Positions 1 through 8,907 of a stretch of 64,000 nucleotides of DNA are shown in pieces. Source of the DNA: Devosia sp. 66-14 (lineage in GTDB: Bacteria; Pseudomonadota; Alphaproteobacteria; Rhizobiales; Devosiaceae); assembly GCA_001899085.1 (NCBI GenBank), contig MKVB01000006.1:144589-208588 (forward strand). Reading direction: 5' to 3'. Within the stretch, counting starts at the first letter, position 1. Each line of letters starts with the position of its first letter. The notes beneath the pieces are model-generated. The model ran no database searches and was not told the origin of the DNA. It worked only from the letters and a program-made list of their open reading frames with translations. A program made the translations under genes and the position numbers.

Positions 1-402
1 CCCCGCGCCGGCGGCGGAAAGAATCGCAGCGCGCGCCTCCTCGTCCGGGACGCCGCCGGTCAAGGTGACGACCCCGCCGCTGACGGTAGCAATAAGTGGA
101 AACGGGCTCACATACTCGGCGAGCACCGCGTTCGACGTCACCGAGCGCACGCCATGCACAGCGGCAACCCTGGCGACGGCTTCATCGATCATGGCCTGGG
201 TGGTTGCGGTGCCGGTGATGGTGGCATCGCGCATGTTGAAGCTGACTGCGGCCCACTCGTGCTCCGCGTCGGCGAGGACGGCTTCCGAACGTGCCGCGAG
301 GTCGGGCTGGACGGCGTTGCCGCTCGTCGCGATAGCAGCGGCCGTACCGCCGATAACCGTGACGAAGGCTGGTACGCCCCAGCGCAGGAAAATGCCGCTC
401 AT
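1..402 (-). CDS. BON-domain exported/membrane protein, 3' end cut by window edge
   Basis: This reading frame starts at an ATG (positions 402-400 on the minus strand) and runs off the left edge, giving 134 codons. The translation begins MSGIFLRWGVPAFVTVIGGTA, a hydrophobic N-terminal anchor. It then shows two BON-like segments: the first around residues 50-95, with a TITGTATT and GVRSVTSN pattern, and the second starting near residue 105 with VSGGVVTLTGGVPDEEAR. BON domains bind phospholipid or bridge the envelope. In alphaproteobacteria, N-terminal tandem BON domains often precede an OmpA-type peptidoglycan-binding domain, which would lie outside this window. The family is read from the pattern alone, and the C-terminal part is unseen. 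Confidence 0.7.
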   Translation of the reverse strand, partial: MSGIFLRWGVPAFVTVIGGTAAAIATSGNAVQPDLAARSEAVLADAEHEWAAVSFNMRDATITGTATTQAMIDEAVARVAAVHGVRSVTSNAVLAEYVSPFPLIATVSGGVVTLTGGVPDEEARAAILSAAGAG

Positions 403-569
403 GCCGCCCCCGGATCAATCAAAACTGCCGGCGCGACGCCGACGACGAGCCATAGCGCCAATCACTGAATCGGAGAAGTGCGTCAACGCCACTGACAATT
501 ACCGAATGTCAGGATGAACGGATAAATGAGGCCAAATGAACGAAACCTGACGGCTTCGTGATCAGTGCC

Positions 570-603
570 AAAAAACAGAAAGGCCCGGCTGACGCCGGGC
601 CTT
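570..603 (-). terminator. Rho-independent terminator of the porin gene
   Basis: A perfect 10-bp stem (AAGGCCCGGC / GCCGGGCCTT, 580-603) with a TGAC loop is followed on the minus strand by a T-rich run containing TTTTTT. It lies 25 nt past the porin stop codon. Confidence 0.9.
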
Positions 604-627
604 TCCAATCCGATTGGGCCGTAAGGC

Positions 628-2013
628 TTACTCGAAGGTCTTCTTGAACTCGGATTCGATCTTGTAGCCGACATCCGGGAGCGACGGGTTGCTCGTGGTA
701 CCGACGGTGCCCTTGATCGAGGCGGTGTAACCACCACCCGGAGCCCAATCCAGCTTGGCCGAACCGTAGACCGAGTCCCAAACCGGAGCCACGTCGTCGT
801 TCACGTAGCCGATTTCGCCGGTGAGGGTGATCGTCTCGGTGACAGCAGCCGAAACGCCTGCCGCAACCTGGTACGAGTCCGAACCGATCGAGTCGTTGTG
901 GAACCAACGAGCACCAAGGTTCAGCGTCACGCCTTCCGAAACGGTCACGCCGACCGAGCCAGCCGCACCGTAATCGGTACCGCCGCCCAGACCGTCGTCC
1001 ACTGCTTCGAAGGCAGCGGCGATGGTGAACATGTCGAAGGTAGCCGAAGCCGACGCCAGAACGTTCCAGTAGTCGGTGCTTGCGAGGTCGTCATGGCCAT
1101 AAGCACCAGCCAGCACGACCTTGAAGTTGTCGAACGTGCCAGCGAAGCCGGCATGCAGACCCCAGGCTTCGACGTCGCCATCCAGCACGCCAGCGGCAGC
1201 GCCGGTGATGTGAGCCGAGATGCCTTCGCCAGCGTAGGCGATCACGCCGACAGCAGTACCAGCACCGCCGTTAGCATTGTCGTCGTCGAGGTTCTCGAGG
1301 CCGGCGCTGACGGTGAAGCCGTTGCCGAGGTCGGACTTGACCTGGATGACCATGCCGCCGTCACCGAGGCCATCGCCACCGGAAAGCGGACCCCAGCTCA
1401 CGCCCTTGTCGACGTCAGCAGAGTTGAAGAGGTCAAGCCACGTCAGGGGCTCGTCGTCGCCCTTGTTCATGATCGAGCCCTTCTTGCCCGCCATGATCAC
1501 GGTCGAGTCGCCGATCGAGACATAGGCTTCGTCGAGAACAACCGAACCCGGACCAGAGATCGGGTTGCCGTTGATATCGAGACCGCCGTCACCGGTGGTC
1601 GAACCGCCGTAGTACTTCACGCCTTCGTTATCAACGCGGGCGTCGGTCACCTGCTTCAGCTTCAGCACGGCCTTGGCCGGACCAAAGTCGGAGTCGGCAG
1701 TTGCGACGAACTTGATCCATGCGTCGAAGCGCGAGCGCCAGTCATTGGAACCGTTGCCGCCAATGCCAACACCAACGCCGCCATCGGCCGGGGTCGGGAT
1801 GGTCACGGCGTCGGCGAAGTCACCCCAGGTGAACTTGTACTTCACTTCACCGGTGATCTGCAGGCAGTTGGTGTCGGACGAAATCGTCAGACCCGACAGG
1901 CCCAGAGCGTCGCAAACGTCAAGCGACGTCAGAACGCCGAGATCGGCCGCAAAGGCGCCGGTCGAGAGACCCGCTGCCGCCACAGAACCCAGAAGAAGGC
2001 TCCTGATTTTCAT
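628..2013 (-). CDS. Porin (alphaproteobacterial Porin_2-type outer-membrane channel)
   Basis: The 461-residue product has a classical signal peptide (MKIRSLLLGSVAAAGLSTGAFA, cleavage probably after residue 22). The mature part is rich in Gly, Asp, Ser and aromatic residues in alternating beta-strand-like segments and ends KKTFE, with the C-terminal aromatic preceding the last residue. The segment CLQITGEVKYKFTWGDF resembles the start of alphaproteobacterial porins (Omp2/RopA type, Pfam Porin_2), which form general trimeric diffusion channels for small hydrophilic solutes. A strong GGAGG ribosome site lies 7-8 nt before the ATG, and a strong terminator follows, consistent with a highly expressed monocistronic gene. 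Two cysteines near the mature N-terminus (the VCDALGL and NCLQI segments) could form a disulfide. Confidence 0.9.
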   Translation of the reverse strand: MKIRSLLLGSVAAAGLSTGAFAADLGVLTSLDVCDALGLSGLTISSDTNCLQITGEVKYKFTWGDFADAVTIPTPADGGVGVGIGGNGSNDWRSRFDAWIKFVATADSDFGPAKAVLKLKQVTDARVDNEGVKYYGGSTTGDGGLDINGNPISGPGSVVLDEAYVSIGDSTVIMAGKKGSIMNKGDDEPLTWLDLFNSADVDKGVSWGPLSGGDGLGDGGMVIQVKSDLGNGFTVSAGLENLDDDNANGGAGTAVGVIAYAGEGISAHITGAAAGVLDGDVEAWGLHAGFAGTFDNFKVVLAGAYGHDDLASTDYWNVLASASATFDMFTIAAAFEAVDDGLGGGTDYGAAGSVGVTVSEGVTLNLGARWFHNDSIGSDSYQVAAGVSAAVTETITLTGEIGYVNDDVAPVWDSVYGSAKLDWAPGGGYTASIKGTVGTTSNPSLPDVGYKIESEFKKTFE

Positions 2014-2305
2014 TATTGACCTCCAAAGTCAGTCATTCGTTTTTGCCAGTTGCCCGGCGGCTTGTCGAAACGCGACCACACTCTTGTGTGTGTTGCCGTC
2101 GCGTTTGCGACCGACAAACGATCCCATGCATGGATTCGCATTAGCCACTCTACGCAGGAGTTCGGGAGGCGCAATCGCAGAATGGCTGAATTGGGGCAGC
2201 GCCAAGGTGGTTGCGGATCGCCTGTTGCAAATTCGGCACAGGTTTGGAAACCGACCATTAACACTTGCGGCCGACGAGCCGCCCGCGAGCCTCGAAAGCC
2301 GGTTT
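2014..2305. other. Porin upstream region, no gene seen
   Basis: These 292 bp separate the porin from the TPR/sulfotransferase gene, both on the minus strand. I find no convincing ORF, tRNA or terminator. A short CACAC-TCTT-GTGTG inverted repeat lies near 2078-2091, upstream of the porin start, and could be regulatory. Promoter elements could not be assigned with confidence. Confidence 0.4.
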
Positions 2306-4063
2306 CTAGCTCAAAAGCTCGGGGTGGAGTTGCCGCCAGACGGCCATGTGCGCCGAGTGGTTAGCCGCGCCTTCGTCACGAGACCAGTCATCGTATTGGG
2401 CCTCGGACTGAACAGGCGCGTGCAGCGCGTCATCCCACGCAGCGCCGCAGAAGGCCAGCAGAGGCTCGGCCAGAACCTGCCGATCAGCCATCAGGGCACC
2501 CACGTCCACGTCATGGATGAAGCCCGGGAACCGAGCGTGCCAATCCGCCATCAGTTGCGCATAGGCCGCATGATAGCCGCGCAGTTCGGCGAGGTCGTTG
2601 GCGTACTCGAACCCGGCGCCGGTGAGGAGTTTCTCGAATATGGCGACACGGTGCTCTGCTGCAGGCCGAACACAATGGATGATCCGGGCGTGGGGAAGAG
2701 CGAGACGGATGAACCCCAGATGGTAGAGGTTGGACGGCATGGTATCGATGGCGCGCTTGCCGTCGGCGACCGACCTTCCGGCCTCCTCGATATAGGCGCG
2801 CCCCAGCGCCGCAAAGCGCTCGGGGGCAATCATGGACAACGGGGCCCCATTCGCCTCCCGCATCAGTTCGCGCACCAGCCGGCCCATGGTTGGAAGTTCC
2901 CCGGCACCAGCGAGCCGTGGGTGAGATGAAAGAAGCTTCTCGAGTGTGGTTTTGCCCGAGCGCGGCAAGCCGACAATGAAGATCGGACTCGCCTCAGAAG
3001 TGGCGGCCAGCGGCATCTCCTCAACCTCCCGGAAGCGCGCAACAGTCGATTTCATGAACTCGACCTCGCGACTCAAGGAGAACGCGACACGCTGCCGCTG
3101 CAGTCGATTTGCCTCGATGAATGCCGCGACGGATTCGGTGTGATCGCCGAGGTCAGCCAGAGCCTTGCCCAGCGCAAAGCCGGCAAAGATGCGATCTTCA
3201 GTGGCAACGCGGTCCGAGTTGAACACAGCCGCCATGGCCTCCACGGCGCCGTCGCGCTGCCGATAGCGAACGGAGACGGCTCGTTGAAGATGCGCTTCGC
3301 CATAGGCCGGCCTCAGGGCAAGGGCGCGATCGAAGCCGGAGACCGCCCTTTGCAGATCCCCGCGGGCGTAGAGGGCGCGGGCCCGCTGCAGATGGAGCGC
3401 GGCCTCGTCGGGGAGAACGATCAACCCGCTGTCAAGCAGGGCCACAGCCTCATCTGCGCGGCCCTGGTCGATCAGGATGAATGCGAGACTGGTGTAGGCT
3501 TCAGCATAGTCGGGCCGCAGCTTGATCGCCTGGCGGTAGGACGCCTCCGCCGCGAAATGATCTCCTGCCTGGCGAAGGGCGCCCGCCAATCTGAAATGAA
3601 ACACAGCTTCAGTTGGTCGTATCTCGGTGGCACGGCGATATGCCTCTGCCGCATCGTCGAAGCTGCCTGACGCGCGAAGCGCCAAGCCAAGATTCGAATG
3701 GGCTTCCGCCGATGTCGGATTCGTCGACACGGCCCGACGAAACACCTCCACCGCCTCATCGTTGCGCCCCGCCCTGGTCAGCGCCACGCCCATATTGCCC
3801 AGGTATTGGGCGTTCGATGGCTCTTGCTTCAGCGCCACAGCAATGTGGCGGATGGCGGCGGTCGTTTCGCCCTGCTGCAACTGCGTGAGGCCGAACAGGT
3901 GGTTGGCTGCGGGATGGCTGTCGTCGCGGCGCAGGATCTGCCGGTAGAGGTCTGCCGCTTCACCGCCGCGGCCGGCCTGGTGCAATTCCATGCCGAGCCG
4001 AAGCAGGCTCTCGACGGTCGGACTTTGCGACTGGCTGCGAGGGGGACGACGGGAGGAGGACAT
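2306..4063 (-). CDS. TPR-repeat protein with C-terminal sulfotransferase domain
   Basis: The 585-residue product has about eight tetratricopeptide repeats (residues ~18-320; for example GNMGVALTRAGRNDEAVEVFRRAVSTNP) and a C-terminal sulfotransferase-like domain. The phosphosulfate-binding loop is GLPRSGKTTLEKLLSSHP at residues 365-382, close to the PRSGTT consensus of PAPS-dependent sulfotransferases. The 3'-phosphate-binding segment is odd: where family members have RxPxDxxLS, this protein has CVRPAAEHRVA (464-474), lacking the Asp and the Ser. It may therefore be a weak or non-canonical enzyme. No signal peptide is seen, so it is probably cytosolic. It lies divergent from the SDR gene at 4143 (79 bp gap), and a second sulfotransferase follows that gene. 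Confidence 0.8.
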   Translation of the reverse strand: MSSSRRPPRSQSQSPTVESLLRLGMELHQAGRGGEAADLYRQILRRDDSHPAANHLFGLTQLQQGETTAAIRHIAVALKQEPSNAQYLGNMGVALTRAGRNDEAVEVFRRAVSTNPTSAEAHSNLGLALRASGSFDDAAEAYRRATEIRPTEAVFHFRLAGALRQAGDHFAAEASYRQAIKLRPDYAEAYTSLAFILIDQGRADEAVALLDSGLIVLPDEAALHLQRARALYARGDLQRAVSGFDRALALRPAYGEAHLQRAVSVRYRQRDGAVEAMAAVFNSDRVATEDRIFAGFALGKALADLGDHTESVAAFIEANRLQRQRVAFSLSREVEFMKSTVARFREVEEMPLAATSEASPIFIVGLPRSGKTTLEKLLSSHPRLAGAGELPTMGRLVRELMREANGAPLSMIAPERFAALGRAYIEEAGRSVADGKRAIDTMPSNLYHLGFIRLALPHARIIHCVRPAAEHRVAIFEKLLTGAGFEYANDLAELRGYHAAYAQLMADWHARFPGFIHDVDVGALMADRQVLAEPLLAFCGAAWDDALHAPVQSEAQYDDWSRDEGAANHSAHMAVWRQLHPELLS

Positions 4064-4142
4064 TGGTCCTTGCTAATGGCTGCCTTGCCTATGCCGCAAG
4101 TCCTCGTCCATATGACGGCAAACTAGGGCGGGAAAGCAGAAA

Positions 4143-4886
4143 ATGACAGACGGCAAGGTGGCGGTGGTGACCGGCGCGACCTCGGGAATTGGTCGGGCGA
4201 CGGCGATCGGGCTGGGGAAAGCCGGTTATCGAGTGGCGATTCTGGGGCGGCGTGAGTCTGAACTGGCGGAGACGGCCCGACTCAGCGGCGCCAGCTATAG
4301 TGGCGTCTGCGACGTTACCGATCCGGCAGCGGTGCATCGCTACTTCACCGATCTCAAGGCGAAGCTGGGTCGCGTGGATGTGGTGTTCAACAATGCCGGC
4401 CGCTTTGCGCCACAAGCCAGCTTCGGCGACACCGATATCGCGACCTGGCAGGGCATGGTCGACGTAAACCTCAACGGCGCGTTCTACGTGGCGCGTGAGG
4501 CGTTCCGGGCGATGCGGGACCAGGCCCCCCAGGGGGGCCGGATCATCAACAACGGTTCGATCTCGGCTTATGTGCCGCGACCGGGCGCTGCCGCTTACAC
4601 GGCGACCAAGCACGCGATCACCGGGTTGACCAAGGCGATCTCGCTGGACGGGCGGGCCTTCAGCATCGCCTGCGGACAGATCGACATCGGCAATACTGCC
4701 ACCGACATGACAGCCAGGATGACCACCGGGTCGCTGCAGGCCAACGGCACGATGGAGCCCGAGCCAACTTTCGACGTGCAGCACGTAGTGGATGCGATCC
4801 TCTACATGAGTGGGCTGCCGCTCGAGGCGAACGTGCAGTTCATGACTGTCATGGCCACTACAATGCCGTATATCGGCCGCGGATAG
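4143..4886 (+). CDS. Short-chain dehydrogenase/reductase (classical SDR)
   Basis: The 247-residue protein is a classical SDR oxidoreductase. The nucleotide-binding TGATSGIG motif is at residues 10-17, the NNAG motif at 83-86, and the catalytic triad is S139, Y152, K156 (YTATK). The acidic or basic pattern after beta-2 (GRRESE) suggests NADP(H) preference, which is inference. The substrate cannot be read from sequence. It sits between two sulfotransferase-domain genes, divergent from the first and 55 bp ahead of the second, so it might modify the same acceptor. The C-terminus ([14 protein letters not shown]) resembles that of short SDRs acting on small alcohols or ketones. Confidence 0.85.
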   Translation: MTDGKVAVVTGATSGIGRATAIGLGKAGYRVAILGRRESELAETARLSGASYSGVCDVTDPAAVHRYFTDLKAKLGRVDVVFNNAGRFAPQASFGDTDIATWQGMVDVNLNGAFYVAREAFRAMRDQAPQGGRIINNGSISAYVPRPGAAAYTATKHAITGLTKAISLDGRAFSIACGQIDIGNTATDMTARMTTGSLQANGTMEPEPTFDVQHVVDAILYMSGLPLEANVQFMTVMATTMPYIGRG

Positions 4887-4941
4887 CCCTATTCGGTCAC
4901 ATGGCTTCCGCAGCCGATCCACACACTTGCCGAGATGTCAG

Positions 4942-6603
4942 ATGACTGAGCTTGCCTTGCAAGACGAAACGCTATTTGCCCCCATCGCGGGGCTTCGCGA
5001 TTTCAGCGTGGACGGCGACAGGTACTACAGAATGCTCGCCGAGTCGGATGATCCCATATTGTCGGTCGGTGGAATTCTCGGACTCATCGAACGAGACGCC
5101 GTCCAACACGGAGACCTGCCGCGGCTGCGCGAGCTATGTCGACACGGCGCGGTTCGACGGCGCGCCTTCAACCACTTCACCCGATTGAGCGACCATATCC
5201 TCGCGGCAGAAGTGGCTGCCTTGGGGCCGGATACAGTCAAGGACCTGGAGAAGGCCAGTATCGAGGCTCGTTCCCGGAACGACAACGGCAAGCAGCGAGA
5301 TGTTGAGATCGCCAAGTATCTCGCTTGGGGCGAGGTTGGCATGTTGCGCAACGCCGCCACCTCGGCCGAACTCGTTGAGGGGTGGCGCGGCACGGTGCAA
5401 ATTCTGGCCAAAGCCGTCGCCGTGCGACCAGACGACCCCAAGGCGTTCTCGGCGCTTGCGACGACGCTGGAAAGCGCGAGGCGATACGATCTTCTCGAGT
5501 ATGCGTTGGCGCAAGCGGTTGGCATCGAAATGCTGGAGCTGCAGGCGGACGTATTCAGGGCCGGAGTCCGTCTGGCCGCCGGAGATGCCGAGGGGTGTCT
5601 TTCCCAGCTGAAGGAGTTCGAAGATCGCGGACGTGCAGCGCGCCGGCAATACTCCATCGGCGCGGCAGGTGAGCAACTCAGGGCAAAAGCTCACTACAAG
5701 CTCGGGCGCTATCGAGAGGCGTTCAGAAGCTACGCCAGCATGAACACGATTGACGCGGCATCGTTCGAGCCGACCAGTTACATCGCAGACTGCCTGGCTC
5801 GGAACGCGCAGGCAGTGCCTCCCCTTCCAGCCCTGGACCGCCCCAATTACGTGATGATGCTCGGGTTCCCCAGGTCGGGAACGACGATGCTGGAGAATGC
5901 TTTGGCCGCACACCCTCGCGTCGAAACGTTCGAGGAGGTTCCATCGATACACGCGACGACGAGCTACATCGACCGGGGAAACAAGGGCCAAACAGAGCAC
6001 GAACCTCGCAGCGCCGCGCTCTACCTCGAGGCTCGTGAACGCTATTTTTCCGCGCTCGATCGCCTACGGCAGAAGAATGGCGCCGATACCTATGTCGACA
6101 AGCTGCCGATACGTTCTTTGATTGCTCCATTCATGAAGCACCTGATCCCCAGCCAACGCTTCATCTTTTCGATCCGGCATCCCTACGACGTCGCACTCAG
6201 CTGCTTTCAGCAGCGCTTCGGCGCAAATCCGGCAATGGCGAACTTTCTCAACCTGCTGGACACTATCCGGATTTACGACCTCACCATGACTGAATGGTTC
6301 AAAGTCCATTCGCTCGACGACCCGTCGGTTCACTATGTGAGGTACGATGACCTTGTCACCGACTTTGAAACCGTCATGCGGAGCACGCTAGGGTTCCTGG
6401 GACTGGACTGGAATCCAGCGGTGCTCGAATTTGCCGAACGAGCAAGCGAGCGCGCCAATCGCACCCCAAGCTATCAGAAGGTGCGCCAAGGCTTGTCGCT
6501 CGGCGTCCAGACCTATTGGCGCAACTACGACTTCCTGTTCACGCAGGCCGAGGCAGCGCCCCTGACCAAATGGGCTAAATTCTTCGGCTACGAGACGTTC
6601 TAG
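4942..6603 (+). CDS. Sulfotransferase with TPR-like N-terminal region
   Basis: The ATG at 4942 is preferred over an in-frame TTG at 4927, although neither has a strong ribosome site. This gives 553 residues. Residues ~100-290 are helical and TPR-like. The sulfotransferase domain has a canonical phosphosulfate-binding loop GFPRSGTTMLEN (308-319) and a canonical 3'-phosphate-binding motif IRHPYDVALSC (411-421), so unlike its neighbour at 2306-4063 both PAPS contacts are intact. It ends in an aromatic-rich tail (WAKFFGYETF). It probably transfers sulfate from PAPS to a sugar, lipid or protein acceptor; the acceptor is unknown. It follows the SDR gene in the same direction and overlaps the end of nagA tail-to-tail by a few bases. 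Confidence 0.8.
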   Translation: MTELALQDETLFAPIAGLRDFSVDGDRYYRMLAESDDPILSVGGILGLIERDAVQHGDLPRLRELCRHGAVRRRAFNHFTRLSDHILAAEVAALGPDTVKDLEKASIEARSRNDNGKQRDVEIAKYLAWGEVGMLRNAATSAELVEGWRGTVQILAKAVAVRPDDPKAFSALATTLESARRYDLLEYALAQAVGIEMLELQADVFRAGVRLAAGDAEGCLSQLKEFEDRGRAARRQYSIGAAGEQLRAKAHYKLGRYREAFRSYASMNTIDAASFEPTSYIADCLARNAQAVPPLPALDRPNYVMMLGFPRSGTTMLENALAAHPRVETFEEVPSIHATTSYIDRGNKGQTEHEPRSAALYLEARERYFSALDRLRQKNGADTYVDKLPIRSLIAPFMKHLIPSQRFIFSIRHPYDVALSCFQQRFGANPAMANFLNLLDTIRIYDLTMTEWFKVHSLDDPSVHYVRYDDLVTDFETVMRSTLGFLGLDWNPAVLEFAERASERANRTPSYQKVRQGLSLGVQTYWRNYDFLFTQAEAAPLTKWAKFFGYETF

Positions 6604-7757
6604 GCGGCCCCGTACACCCTCTCCCCCGCAATCCAGGTCGAACGCACCTTCAGATCGTCGCTGAGCACGGCGAAGTCACCGCGAGCACCCTGGGTCAGAT
6701 GGCCGCGATCGGCTTCGGCGTGGATGGCGCGGGCGGGGTAGAGGCTCGCCATGCGCAGCGCCTCGTCGAGCGGCACGCCGATGGTCTGGTGGACGTAGCG
6801 AATGGCGTCGATCATGGCGAGATCGGCGCCGGCGAGGGTGCCGTCTGCGAGGCGCAGGGCGCCGTCCTTGCGGTAGACGGTGCGGCCGGTGAGCTCGAAC
6901 TCGGTCCAGTCCGTGCCGGTGATCGACATGGCGTCGGAGACGAGGAAAATCTGGCTCGGCCCCCGCTTGGCGCGCAGCGCAATGCCGATCGAGGCCGGGT
7001 GCACGTGGATGCCGTCGGCGATGAGGCCGGCATCGAGTCCCGGCAGGTCGAGTACGGCGCCAACCAGGCCCGGTTCGCGATTGCCGATCTGGCTCTGGGC
7101 GTTGAACAGGTGCGTCGCCATCGAGGCTCCGGCCTCGACGGCAGCGGCAACCTGCACATAGGTGGCGTCGGAATGGCCGATACTGACGACGATGCCGGCC
7201 GCCGCGAGGCGGGAAATCTGCTCGGGGCCAACGGTTTCCGCGGCGACGGTAATGAGGAGAGTCGGCAGTGCGCGCTTGGCAGCGAGAAGCCGCTGCAGGT
7301 CGGCTTCGTCCATCGGGCGGATCAGTGCCGGATCGTGTGCCCCCTTGCGGGCGATGGACAAATGCGGGCCCTCGAGATGGAGGCCGAGGAAGCCAGGGAC
7401 ATGCTGGTCTGTCGCGGTGACACCGGCGGCGATGACGGCCTCGTTCTTGGGCACCGTGTCGGTGATCAGCGTCGGCAGGCAACCGGTACAGCCGAACTGC
7501 GCCAAGGTGGCGCAGATGGTGCGGATCGCATCGAGCGTCGGGGTGTCGTTGAGCAGAGCGCCACCGGCGCCGTTGACCTGCAGATCGAGGAAACCGGGAA
7601 CGATCATGGCGCCATCGGCGGGAACGCGGATGGCATCGGTCGGCGAATCCGCGGCGATCAGGCCTTCGACCTTGCCGTCAGCGACCACCAGCGCCATGTG
7701 GTCGTGCCACTCGGCGCCGTCGAAGATGCGGGCTCCGGTGAAGGCTTGCTTGGCCAT
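6600..7757 (-). CDS. nagA: N-acetylglucosamine-6-phosphate deacetylase
   Basis: The 385-residue amidohydrolase starts at the ATG at 7757, chosen because GGAGACA lies just upstream; a longer reading frame exists but lacks a ribosome site. NagA hydrolyses N-acetylglucosamine-6-phosphate to glucosamine-6-phosphate and acetate in the cytosol. Visible motifs are HLEGP (127-131, metal/substrate), GHSDA (194-198), THLFNA (215-220), DGIHVHP (248-254) and VSDAM (273-277) with the catalytic Asp at 275. It is the last gene of a GntR-deaminase-nagA operon, so it feeds the neighbouring SIS-type deaminase. Length is normal for the family. Confidence 0.93.
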   Translation of the reverse strand: MAKQAFTGARIFDGAEWHDHMALVVADGKVEGLIAADSPTDAIRVPADGAMIVPGFLDLQVNGAGGALLNDTPTLDAIRTICATLAQFGCTGCLPTLITDTVPKNEAVIAAGVTATDQHVPGFLGLHLEGPHLSIARKGAHDPALIRPMDEADLQRLLAAKRALPTLLITVAAETVGPEQISRLAAAGIVVSIGHSDATYVQVAAAVEAGASMATHLFNAQSQIGNREPGLVGAVLDLPGLDAGLIADGIHVHPASIGIALRAKRGPSQIFLVSDAMSITGTDWTEFELTGRTVYRKDGALRLADGTLAGADLAMIDAIRYVHQTIGVPLDEALRMASLYPARAIHAEADRGHLTQGARGDFAVLSDDLKVRSTWIAGERVYGAA

Positions 7758-7848
7758 AGTCTGTCTCCGAGTGTTTTGGCCGCCCCCAACTCCCGAGGGG
7801 GGCGACATCCTGTTCCGAACGTTCCCGAACGCAGGCCGTCGAGGCGGG

Positions 7849-8898
7849 TTAGATGGTTTCCGTGACCTTCTTGAGGTGCGGCGGACGGTCCGGATCGAAG
7901 CCGCGGCGACGGCTCAGGGCTTCGACGAAACCGTAGAAGCTGACGATCAGCGCCAGGGCGTCGGTGATGGCATGGCCGGAAGCGGCAAAGGGCAGCCGTT
8001 CAGCGCTCTGGGCATTGACCGAGGTGATGAAGACGCGGGCGCCCTGCCCGGCCAGCCGTTCGGCGACTTCGGCGACCGAGGCCTCGGCGGCGTCGCGGGC
8101 GGCGAGGGCCAGTACCGGGAAATGGTGCTCGACGATGCGGGCCGGGCCATGAATGACCTCGGCAGCGCTGTAGGCCTCGGCGTGGATGCCGCAGGTTTCC
8201 TTGAACTTGAGCGCCGCTTCGCTGGCGATGGCAAGCGCAGGACCGCGACCCAGGACGTAGAGCGACTGATGCTGGTCGAGCGCGCCCAGCAGCGGCGACC
8301 AGTCGCAATGCACGGCCTGTTCGAGAACCTCAGGCAGTGAGTCGAGAGCGGCCAGCAGCGCCTTGTCTTCCAACCAGTTTCCCACGAGTCCAAGCCCGGC
8401 CACGACCGACGCGACAAAGGTCTTGGTGGCGGCGACCGACTTCTCCTCGCCCGAGCGAAGCGCGATGGTCTGATCCGAGGCCCGGGCGAGCGGCGAATCC
8501 GGCGTGTTGGTCAGCGCGAAGGTCAACGCGCCATTCTTCTTCGCCGACTGGGTCATGCCGACGATGTCGGGGCTCTTGCCCGACTGCGAGATGGCGATGG
8601 CGGCGGTGCCGCTGAGCTTCAGCTCCCGGCCATAGATCGAATAGACCGAGGGGCCGACCGAGGCGACCGGCACGCCAGCCAACAGCTCGATGGAGTATTT
8701 GAGGAACGAAGAGGCGTGGTCGGAGGAGCCGCGCGCGATGGTGACGATGGCGGTGGGGTCGGCAGCGCGGAGCGCCTTGCCGGCGGCGACGAAGTCGGCC
8801 TTGCCCTCCGACAGCAGGCGGGCGATCGCCGACGGGGTCTCTTCGACTTCCTGGCGCATGTAGCTGGCGTTGGCGGCTGTGGTCACGGCATCACTCAC
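7849..8898 (-). CDS. SIS-domain glucosamine-6-phosphate deaminase (NagB-II type)
   Basis: The 349-residue protein has two SIS (sugar isomerase) domains. The first contains IARGSSDHASSFLKY and ISQSGKSPDIVG, the second LGRGPALAIASEAALKFKETCGIHAEAYSAAEVIHGP. This is the layout of the isomerase half of GlmS without the glutaminase domain, as in the NagB-II class of glucosamine-6-phosphate deaminases (to fructose-6-phosphate and ammonia). The start is a GTG, 9 nt after the GntR stop codon on the same strand, and nagA follows 91 nt downstream. AgaS-type or other ketose-amine activity is possible, but the nagA context favours NagB-II. Confidence 0.88.
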   Translation of the reverse strand: MSDAVTTAANASYMRQEVEETPSAIARLLSEGKADFVAAGKALRAADPTAIVTIARGSSDHASSFLKYSIELLAGVPVASVGPSVYSIYGRELKLSGTAAIAISQSGKSPDIVGMTQSAKKNGALTFALTNTPDSPLARASDQTIALRSGEEKSVAATKTFVASVVAGLGLVGNWLEDKALLAALDSLPEVLEQAVHCDWSPLLGALDQHQSLYVLGRGPALAIASEAALKFKETCGIHAEAYSAAEVIHGPARIVEHHFPVLALAARDAAEASVAEVAERLAGQGARVFITSVNAQSAERLPFAASGHAITDALALIVSFYGFVEALSRRRGFDPDRPPHLKKVTETI

Positions 8899-8907
8899 GG
8901 TTTGCGA

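Noticed and set aside
898-2019. Long plus-strand frame opposite the porin
   Set aside because: It is the mirror image of the porin codons: no ribosome site, no domain, low-complexity Arg/Val/Asp composition.
2078-2091. CACAC/GTGTG repeat as a porin operator
   Set aside because: The arms are only 5 bp and low in complexity; noted under the intergenic entry only.
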